Source of the DNA: Actinomycetes bacterium
Lineage (GTDB): Bacteria > Actinomycetota > Acidimicrobiia > Acidimicrobiales > Bog-793
Reading direction: 5' to 3'
DNA length: 12,830 bases
Assembly: GCA_021821585.1 (NCBI GenBank)
Contig: JAKACF010000053.1
Location: 1-12,830, forward strand
The position numbers and the translations under genes are program-made. Below are positions 1 through 4,860 of this stretch, in pieces; the first letter of the stretch is position 1, and every line of letters starts with the position of its first letter. Below the pieces are notes generated by a model. It saw nothing but the letters and a program-made list of their open reading frames with translations, had not been told where the DNA came from and ran no database searches.

Positions 1-155
1 ATGAGGTCGCGGACCACCGCCACGTTGACGTCGGCCTCGAGGAGGGCGACCCGGATCTCCCTCAGGACCTCGGCGACCTCGGCGTCGCCGAGGCGGCCTC
101 TCGAGCGGAGGCGCGTGAGGATGCCCTCGAAGCGGTCGGTGAGCGTCTCGAACAT
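1..155 (-). CDS. ffh: Signal recognition particle GTPase Ffh, N-terminal fragment
   Basis: Only the first 51 codons are in the window; the gene runs off the left edge. The reverse strand from 155 reads MFETLTDRFEGILTRL, then GRLGDAEVAEVLREIRVALL and EADVNVAVVRDL. This is the classic four-helix N domain of Ffh: the opening MFETLTDRF and the helix ending ALLEADVN are hallmarks of the family. Ffh with 4.5S RNA binds signal sequences on ribosomes and docks with FtsY, encoded at 971-2134 on the same strand, to target proteins to the membrane. The G and M domains lie outside the window. The ATG at 155 has no Shine-Dalgarno sequence; a TAACCT hexamer ends 10 bases upstream, so a very short leader is likely. 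The gene is divergent from the hydrolase gene at 248. Confidence 0.93.
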   Translation of the reverse strand, partial: MFETLTDRFEGILTRLRSRGRLGDAEVAEVLREIRVALLEADVNVAVVRDL

Positions 156-165
156 GAGCTTCAAC

Positions 166-171
166 AGGTTA
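166..171 (-). promoter_or_regulatory. Candidate -10 element of ffh
   Basis: The reverse strand reads TAACCT, followed by 10 bases and then the ffh ATG at 155. A start site about 7 bases past the hexamer would leave a leader of roughly 4 bases. No Shine-Dalgarno sequence is present. I see no good -35 match, which is common in GC-rich actinobacteria. This is inferred from position and sequence only. Confidence 0.4.
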
Positions 172-196
172 GTCGCAAGCGGGCGCCACCCAGCGT

Positions 197-227
197 GGCG
201 CGCCCACCGGGGGGCAGGCGGCGCGCC
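197..227. repeat. Two GGCGCGCC octamers in the ffh/hydrolase divergent promoter region
   Basis: The 92-base gap between the divergent ffh and hydrolase starts contains the palindromic octamer GGCGCGCC at 197-204 and again at 220-227. The starts are 23 bases apart, roughly two helical turns. The first copy overlaps the right arm of a small hairpin (GCGCCAC at 183-189 pairing with GTGGCGC at 195-201). The arrangement could be a paired operator serving both promoters, but the same octamer also occurs once inside smc near 7188, so chance in GC-rich DNA is a real alternative. Confidence 0.3.
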
Positions 228-235
228 GGCCGCCC

Positions 236-241
236 TACGCT
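236..241 (+). promoter_or_regulatory. Candidate -10 element of the hydrolase gene (leaderless)
   Basis: TACGCT ends 6 bases before the ATG at 248. Transcription would then start at or next to the A of the start codon. The preceding 20 bases contain no purine-rich ribosome binding site. This agrees with the arrangement at ffh, ftsY and the toroid gene in this window. Confidence 0.42.
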
Positions 242-247
242 TCGCCC

Positions 248-964
248 ATGGCCACGACGCGCACCGAGACCATCACCGTCACCGACGGCTCCTTCGCCGG
301 CCACCTGAGCCTCCCCGACGCCGGGTCGGGGCCGGGCGTGCTGCTGCTCCAGGAGATCTTCGGAGTGAACGACTTCCTCCGGCAGAAGGCCGGCGACCTC
401 GCCGCCCTCGGCTACGTCGTGCTCGCCCCGGACGTCTTCTGGAGGATCGAGCCGGGGGTCGAGCTCCCCCACGACGACGCCGGTCTCGAGCGGGGCTTCG
501 AGGTCGTCGGCCGCTACAACACCGAGATCGACCTCTCGACCAAGGCAGCCGATCTCGTCGCCGCCCTCGAGCACCTGGAGGCCCTCCCCGAGGTGAGCGG
601 GGGCGTGGCGGTGATGGGCTACTGCCTGGGGGGCTTCCTCGCCTACCTGACGGCGGCCGAGGGCGAGCCGGCGGCCTGCGTCTCCTACTACGGCTCGGGG
701 ATCGCGGACGCCCTCGGCCTCGTCGACTCGATCCACTGCCCGGTGCTGTTCCACTTCGGCGGGCGCGACCCCTACATCCCGAACGAGCAGATCGAGGCGG
801 TCACGGCCGCCTTCGCAGGGCGCCCCGACGTCACCGTCAGGGTGGAGCCTGAGGCGGGGCACGCCTTCGAGAACCTGCTCGCCCCCCGCTTCGCCATGCC
901 CGAGCCCGCCGCCCGCTCGTGGGCGGCGACCGTCGAGTGGCTCGCCGAGCACCTGAAGGGCTGA
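248..964 (+). CDS. Dienelactone hydrolase family protein
   Basis: This 238-residue alpha/beta hydrolase matches the usual family length (about 235). The expected catalytic residues are all visible: Glu36 in QEIFG, nucleophile Cys126 in GYCLGG, Asp174 in GGRDPYIP and His205 in AGHAFEN. This is the Cys-His-Asp triad plus Glu36 of carboxymethylenebutenolidase (EC 3.1.1.45), a cytoplasmic enzyme that opens dienelactones in chlorocatechol degradation. The residue four after the histidine is Asn209, where the classical enzyme has a substrate-binding arginine (GHSFAR), so the natural substrate may not be dienelactone. No aromatic-degradation genes are nearby. The gene sits alone, divergent from ffh and convergent with ftsY, with 6 bases between stop codons. 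The ATG at 248 is preceded by a leaderless-type TACGCT. Family assignment is secure; the substrate is unknown. Confidence 0.92.
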   Translation: MATTRTETITVTDGSFAGHLSLPDAGSGPGVLLLQEIFGVNDFLRQKAGDLAALGYVVLAPDVFWRIEPGVELPHDDAGLERGFEVVGRYNTEIDLSTKAADLVAALEHLEALPEVSGGVAVMGYCLGGFLAYLTAAEGEPAACVSYYGSGIADALGLVDSIHCPVLFHFGGRDPYIPNEQIEAVTAAFAGRPDVTVRVEPEAGHAFENLLAPRFAMPEPAARSWAATVEWLAEHLKG

Positions 965-973
965 GCCGGCTCA
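962..973. repeat. 12-base perfect palindrome carrying both stop codons of convergent genes
   Basis: TGAGCCGGCTCA is perfectly self-complementary. Its first three bases are the TGA stop of the plus-strand hydrolase gene, and its last three read TGA on the minus strand as the stop of ftsY. No U-tract follows on either side, so it is not a textbook terminator, though a 12-base GC-rich dyad between convergent genes could aid bidirectional termination. Confidence 0.6.
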
Positions 974-2134
974 CTCGAACAGGGCGGCCACGAACTCCTT
1001 CGGGTCGAACTCGACGAGGTCCTCGACGGCCTCCCCGACCCCGACGAGCTTGATCGGCAGCCCGAGGTCGCTGCGGATGGCGAGGACGACGCCGCCCTTG
1101 GCGGTGCCGTCGAGCTTGGTGAGGACCACACCGGTCACCTCGACCGCCTCGGTGAACTGCTTGGCCTGGACGAGGCCGTTCTGGCCCGTCGTGGCGTCGA
1201 GGACGAGGAGGACCTCGGTGAGCTCGCCGGGCGGCCGCTCGGCGATGCGGCGCACCTTGCGCAGCTCCTCCATCAGGTTCACCTTGGTGTGCAGCCGGCC
1301 GGCGGTGTCGGCGAGGACGAGGTCCGCCTTGCGCGCCGCCGCGTGCTGGACGGCGTCGAAGATCACCGAGGAGGGATCGGCGCCCTCGGCGCCCCGGATG
1401 ATGCCGGCCGAGGAGCGCTCCGCCCACGTCTCGAGCTGCTCGCCGGCCGCCGCCCGGAAGGTGTCGCCGGCCGCCAGCACGACGCTGTGGCCCTCGGCGG
1501 CCTCCCGGGCGGCCAGCTTGCCGATGGTCGTCGTCTTGCCGACGCCGTTCACGCCGACGAAGAGCCAGACCGTCGGGCCACCGCCGGTGCCGCGCCGCAG
1601 CTCCGGCCCGTCGCCGTCGAAGACTGCCTCGAGGTCGGCCCGCAGGGCCGCCAAGAGGGCCGCCGGAGTCCGGTCGATCGTGCCGGAACGGACTCTCTCC
1701 CGCAGGTCGTCGAGGATCCTCGTCGTCGTGGCGACGCCGACGTCGGCGAGCAGGAGGGCCTCCTCGAGCTCCTCGAAGCTCGACTCGTCGACGCCGCGGC
1801 CCCTGATGCCCTCGAGGTAGCCCCCGAGGAGGGCCCGGGCCCGCCCGAGGCGGTCGCGCAGCGCCGGGCGCTCGACAGGGGGCGCCGGTGCCTCGAGCAG
1901 CCTCTCGAGGTCGGGGATCTCGAGCTCGGGCGCCTCGACCAGGGCGTCGCGTGGAGCGTCGTCGGGGATGGTGGCCGTCGAGCTCGTCGAGGGCCTCGGC
2001 GGGGCGACGGTGAAGCCGCGCTCGGGCGGCTGCTCCCGCCGCAGCGCCCGGCGGGAGCTCGTCCCGATGAGGAAGCCGACCGAGACGAGCACCAGGAAGG
2101 CGAGAACGGCGAGGACGATGATGAGGGCCAGCAT
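971..2134 (-). CDS. ftsY: Signal recognition particle receptor FtsY
   Basis: FtsY is the membrane-associated SRP receptor GTPase; it forms a twin-GTPase complex with Ffh and hands ribosome-nascent chains to the Sec translocon. The 387-residue protein begins with one hydrophobic segment (residues 2-23), a membrane anchor typical of actinobacterial FtsY. A low-complexity Pro/acidic linker follows (about 35-90), then the N domain (about 91-175) and the G domain. GTPase motifs are all present: P-loop GVNGVGKTTT (194-203), DTFRAAA (224-230), DTAGR (276-280), TKLDGTAKGG (339-348) and GVGE (365-368). The ATG at 2134 places the anchor at the extreme N terminus. It lacks a Shine-Dalgarno sequence and has TAGGCT ending 9 bases upstream. 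The gene keeps its orientation relative to smc and ffh but is separated from each by plus-strand genes, so it probably has its own promoter. Confidence 0.97.
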   Translation of the reverse strand: MLALIIVLAVLAFLVLVSVGFLIGTSSRRALRREQPPERGFTVAPPRPSTSSTATIPDDAPRDALVEAPELEIPDLERLLEAPAPPVERPALRDRLGRARALLGGYLEGIRGRGVDESSFEELEEALLLADVGVATTTRILDDLRERVRSGTIDRTPAALLAALRADLEAVFDGDGPELRRGTGGGPTVWLFVGVNGVGKTTTIGKLAAREAAEGHSVVLAAGDTFRAAAGEQLETWAERSSAGIIRGAEGADPSSVIFDAVQHAAARKADLVLADTAGRLHTKVNLMEELRKVRRIAERPPGELTEVLLVLDATTGQNGLVQAKQFTEAVEVTGVVLTKLDGTAKGGVVLAIRSDLGLPIKLVGVGEAVEDLVEFDPKEFVAALFE

Positions 2135-2143
2135 GGCCCGAGC

Positions 2144-2149
2144 AGCCTA
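2144..2149 (-). promoter_or_regulatory. Candidate -10 element of ftsY
   Basis: The reverse strand reads TAGGCT, followed by 9 bases and the ftsY ATG. No ribosome binding site is visible, so the message would have little or no leader. I see no clear -35 match 16 to 18 bases upstream. Confidence 0.42.
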
Positions 2150-2278
2150 CCGACGGCCCCGGGACGGCTCGGACTGGACGCCGTGCTCCAGGTGCGCGCC
2201 ACGGGGGCGCCCGGTTCGCCCCCGAGAGCGTGACGGCCGGCGTTCCGGCGCCGTTCACCCCGGGGTCGCTCCCCGTCT

Positions 2279-2300
2279 CGACCTGCCGGCCGGCGGGTCG
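2279..2300. promoter_or_regulatory. 22-base near-perfect palindrome, candidate operator between ftsY and the DUF4389 gene
   Basis: This dyad is centred between 2289 and 2290, and 10 of its 11 base pairs are complementary; the exception is T2284 opposite G2295. The half-sites are CGACCTGCCGG and CCGGCGGGTCG. It lies in the 229-base divergent region (2135-2363), 63 bases before the DUF4389 start. A smaller hairpin (GCCGG 2236-2240 with CCGGC 2245-2249) lies just upstream. A weak -10-like TAGCGG at 2309-2314 would place a -35 inside the dyad, consistent with an operator. An RNA structure is the alternative. The regulator is unknown. Confidence 0.4.
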
Positions 2301-2350
2301 TTCGCCCCTAGCGGCCTGGTGCCGGGGGCGGAGCATGGGACAGGACGAAG

Positions 2351-2356
2351 AGGAGG
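2351..2356 (+). promoter_or_regulatory. Shine-Dalgarno site of the DUF4389 gene
   Basis: AGGAGG sits 7 bases before the ATG at 2364. It fixes the start against longer in-frame readings that would extend back into the ftsY region. This is the only consensus ribosome binding site in the window, so this message must have a leader. Confidence 0.85.
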
Positions 2357-2363
2357 TCTCCCC

Positions 2364-3749
2364 ATGTCCGTCGCGTCGTATCCGGTGCATGTGGACGCCA
2401 CGCTCGACACGAGGATGAGCCGCTGGTTGTGGCTCGTGAAGTGGCTGCTCGCCGTGCCGCACTACGTCCTGCTGGCCTTCTTGTGGGTCGCGTTCGTCGT
2501 GGTGAGCATCCTCGCCTTCTTCGCCATCCTGTTCACCGGCCGCTACCCCTCGAGCTTCTTCCAGTTCAACGTCGGCGTCCTGCGGTGGAGCTGGCGGGTG
2601 GCGTACTACACCTACGGGGCCCTCGGCACCGACCGCTACCCGCCGTTCACGCTGGCCGAGGTGCCGGACTACCCGGCCCACCTGCAGATCGAGTACCCGG
2701 GGCACCTCTCGCGCGGCCTCGTCCTCGTGAAGTGGTGGCTGCTCGCGATCCCGCACTACCTCGTGGTCGGGGTCTTCCTCGGCGGTGGCACCTGGGCGCT
2801 GTGGCAGACCGACTCCCACACACGGGGCGCACCCGGGCTCATCGGCCTGCTGGTGCTCATCGCGGCGGTCGTGCTGGCCTTCACCGGCCGCTACCCCCAG
2901 CAGCTGTTCGACTTCGTGCTCGGCATGAACCGCTGGGTGCTGCGCGTGGCGGCCTACGCCGGGCTCATGACCGACGAGTACCCGCCCTTCCGCCTCGACA
3001 TGGGCGGGCACGAGCCGGCTGCCACCATGACCGTCCCGCCACCGGCGGCCACGCCACCGCCCGCGCCGAGCGGAGGGAGAGGGTGGACCGGCGGCCGCGT
3101 GGTGGCGGTCGTCATCGGGTCGCTGTTGGGACTCCTCTCCTTCGGCCTTCTCGCCGCCGGCGGGGTGGCGACGTGGGCGACGAACACCCAGCGGGACGCA
3201 GCCGGCTACCTCACGAGCGGCACGCGGAGCTTCGCCACGCCGTCGTACGCCGTCACGAGCGACGCGATCGACCTCGGCGGCTCCGCCGACTGGGTCACCG
3301 CCGGAGACTTCCTCGGCAGGGTGCGACTCCGCGTGAGCTCCCTCGACCCGGCCCGCGGCGTGTTCGTCGGCGTCGGGCCGAGAGCGGCGGTCGAGACCTA
3401 CCTGGCGGGTGTCGACCGCCTCGTCGTCACCAACTGGGCGAGCGGCGAGACCCGTAGCGAGGCCGGCACAGGCGTGGCCCCGGCGACGGCGCCTGCGCAT
3501 GCCGGCATCTGGACCGCACAGGCGTCGGGGAGGGGCACCCAGACCCTGAGCTGGCGGCCGACGAGCGGCCAGTGGGTCGTCGTCGTCATGAACCAGGACG
3601 CCAGCCGAGGGGTGGCGGTCAGCGCGAGCGCCGGAGCGAGCATCCCCGACCTCGGCTCGATCGCCGCCGGTCTGCTGGCGGCGGGCGCGGTGCTCCTGCT
3701 CGCCGCCGCCCTCCTGATCGCGGTGCCGGTGACACGCGCCAGCCGGTGA
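2364..3749 (+). CDS. DUF4389 membrane protein with tandem duplicated domain and extracytoplasmic C-terminal region
   Basis: This is a 461-residue integral membrane protein of unknown function. Two DUF4389-like units are visible. Unit A (about 23-96) and unit B (about 120-210) share, in order, LVKW(W)LLA(V/I)PHY, a hydrophobic helix, FTGRYP (57-62 and 173-178), an aromatic helix, and D(R/E)YPPF (90-95 and 204-209). A Pro/Ala linker (224-236) leads to a membrane helix (about 246-270). Next come about 155 residues rich in Gly, Ser, Thr and Val that look like an extracytoplasmic beta domain, then a final membrane helix (about 431-456) and a short basic tail. The strong AGGAGG supports the ATG at 2364. 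The gene is divergent from ftsY with a palindromic region between them. Its closeness to the SRP receptor gene does not by itself imply a role in targeting. Confidence 0.85.
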   Translation: MSVASYPVHVDATLDTRMSRWLWLVKWLLAVPHYVLLAFLWVAFVVVSILAFFAILFTGRYPSSFFQFNVGVLRWSWRVAYYTYGALGTDRYPPFTLAEVPDYPAHLQIEYPGHLSRGLVLVKWWLLAIPHYLVVGVFLGGGTWALWQTDSHTRGAPGLIGLLVLIAAVVLAFTGRYPQQLFDFVLGMNRWVLRVAAYAGLMTDEYPPFRLDMGGHEPAATMTVPPPAATPPPAPSGGRGWTGGRVVAVVIGSLLGLLSFGLLAAGGVATWATNTQRDAAGYLTSGTRSFATPSYAVTSDAIDLGGSADWVTAGDFLGRVRLRVSSLDPARGVFVGVGPRAAVETYLAGVDRLVVTNWASGETRSEAGTGVAPATAPAHAGIWTAQASGRGTQTLSWRPTSGQWVVVVMNQDASRGVAVSASAGASIPDLGSIAAGLLAAGAVLLLAAALLIAVPVTRASR

Positions 3750-3860
3750 CGGCGACGCGCTGGGTGGCAGGAGGCGGACGACCCACACCGACGGGGTCGA
3801 GGCCGCTCGGGGCGAGGCCGGCCCGGGCGGCACCGAGGCCCCCTTGCTAGCTTCGGGCGC
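3750..3860 (+). other. Intergenic region with three CGAGGCC repeats upstream of the toroid gene
   Basis: This 111-base gap separates two same-strand genes. CGAGGCC occurs at 3798-3804, 3813-3819 and 3834-3840, all on the plus strand and just upstream of the candidate extended -10. Spacings of 15 and 21 bases are irregular, so a regulatory role is only a possibility. A weak TGGGT/ACCCA hairpin (3761-3765 with 3781-3785) follows the DUF4389 stop but has a long loop and no U-tract, so I do not call it a terminator. Confidence 0.3.
3845..3853 (+). promoter_or_regulatory. Candidate extended -10 promoter of the toroid gene (leaderless)
   Basis: TAGCTT (3848-3853) is preceded directly by TGC, an extended -10 pattern, and ends 7 bases before the GTG at 3861. 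This is the best -10 match in the window. No Shine-Dalgarno sequence is present, which suggests a leaderless message starting at or near the GTG. Confidence 0.5.
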
Positions 3861-4826
3861 GTGACCGGCGCCATCCCGGTGATTGACTGGCTGCTCGACT
3901 CCGATCCCTCGGTCCGCTGGCAGGTGATGCGCGACCTGCTCGACCTGCCCGAGCCCGAGTGGCAGGCGGAGCGGGCGAAGGTGGCGACGGAGGGCTTCGG
4001 TGGGCGGCTGTTGTCGCTCGAGGACGAAGACGGACAGTGGGCGGGTGGATCCTTCCTGCCGAGCGGCTTCGAGTTCGCCGAGTGGGAGGAGGCCGGCCAG
4101 CCCTGGACGGCCACGGCGTTCTCGTTGTCCCAGCTGAGGGAGTTCGGGCTCGATCCCTCCTCCGACCGAGCGCGACGCGCCGTCGAGCTCGTCGGCGCCA
4201 ACTCGCGTTGGGACCACGGTGGCGAGCCCTTCTGGGAGGGCGAGGTCGAGGAGTGCATCAACGGCCGGCTCGTGGCCGACGGCGCCTACTTCGGGGTCGA
4301 CGTCTCCCCCGTCGTCGACCGACTGGTCGGCGAGCGCCTCGAAGACGGCGGCTGGAACTGCGAGAGGGCGAACGGCTCGGTCCGCTCCTCCTTCGCCTCC
4401 ACCATCAACGTCCTCGAGGGGCTGCTCGAGTACGAGCGGGCCACCGGGGGGACGCCGGCCTCACGTGAGGCTCGTCGCTCTGGGGAGCAGTACCTCCTCG
4501 AGCGCCACCTCTTCCGTCGGCTGAGCACGGGCGAGCCTGCCGACGGGGGATTCCTCCGGCTGGTCCACCCGTACCGGTGGCACTACAGCATCCTGCGGGC
4601 GCTCGACTACTTCCGAGCGGCGGCCGGCCTCACCGGCGCCGCACCCGACCCGAGGCTCGCGGAGGCGGTCGCACAGCTGCGCGAGAGACGCCTCGAGGAC
4701 GGCACCTGGCCGCTCGACGGGACCCCGGCCGGGCGGGTCTTCTTCGAGATCGACGGCGGAGCCGGCGAGCCCTCCCGTTGGGTCACCCTGGCGGCGGTGC
4801 GGGTCCTCGCCTGGTGGGAGGGCTGA
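3861..4826 (+). CDS. Squalene cyclase/prenyltransferase-type alpha-toroid repeat protein, function unknown
   Basis: This 321-residue soluble protein has no signal peptide or membrane helix. Three QW-like turns stand out: LEDEDGQWAGG (53-63), ERLEDGGWNCE (158-168) and RRLEDGTWPLD (276-286). Long helices separate them, for example SFASTINVLEGLLEYERA and RWHYSILRALDYFRAA. This pattern is typical of alpha6/alpha6 barrels in the terpene cyclase and protein prenyltransferase superfamily. The DXDD acid motif of squalene-hopene cyclases is absent and the protein is half their usual length (about 630), so cyclase activity is not supported. A sugar- or isoprenoid-binding role is possible but unproven. 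The start is the GTG at 3861, preceded by a leaderless-type promoter. The gene ends 34 bases before the convergent smc stop. Structural class is fairly sure; function is unknown. Confidence 0.8.
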   Translation: MTGAIPVIDWLLDSDPSVRWQVMRDLLDLPEPEWQAERAKVATEGFGGRLLSLEDEDGQWAGGSFLPSGFEFAEWEEAGQPWTATAFSLSQLREFGLDPSSDRARRAVELVGANSRWDHGGEPFWEGEVEECINGRLVADGAYFGVDVSPVVDRLVGERLEDGGWNCERANGSVRSSFASTINVLEGLLEYERATGGTPASREARRSGEQYLLERHLFRRLSTGEPADGGFLRLVHPYRWHYSILRALDYFRAAAGLTGAAPDPRLAEAVAQLRERRLEDGTWPLDGTPAGRVFFEIDGGAGEPSRWVTLAAVRVLAWWEG

Positions 4827-4860
4827 GGGTCTCTCCGGGCGCCGGCGGGCGAGGAGCTCC

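Noticed and set aside
13..16. DSDP near the start of the toroid protein (protein residues 13-16) as a cyclase DXDD motif
   Set aside because: It lacks the final aspartate, is at the wrong place in the chain, and sits in the first helix rather than the central cavity region.
3761..3785. Possible terminator hairpin after the DUF4389 gene
   Set aside because: The stem is only 5 bp, the loop is 15 bases, and no U-tract follows.
837..4217. Minus-strand open frame of 1126 codons crossing ftsY, the divergent region and the DUF4389 gene
   Set aside because: It overlaps real genes in other frames, is rich in Arg, Pro and Gly, and has no recognisable domain. Long stop-free shadow frames are expected at this GC content.
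4827..4860. Bidirectional terminator between the toroid gene and smc
   Set aside because: The 34-base gap holds only two 8-base palindromes (CGCCGGCG 4840-4847 and GGAGCTCC 4853-4860) and no U-tract, so there is too little to call a terminator.
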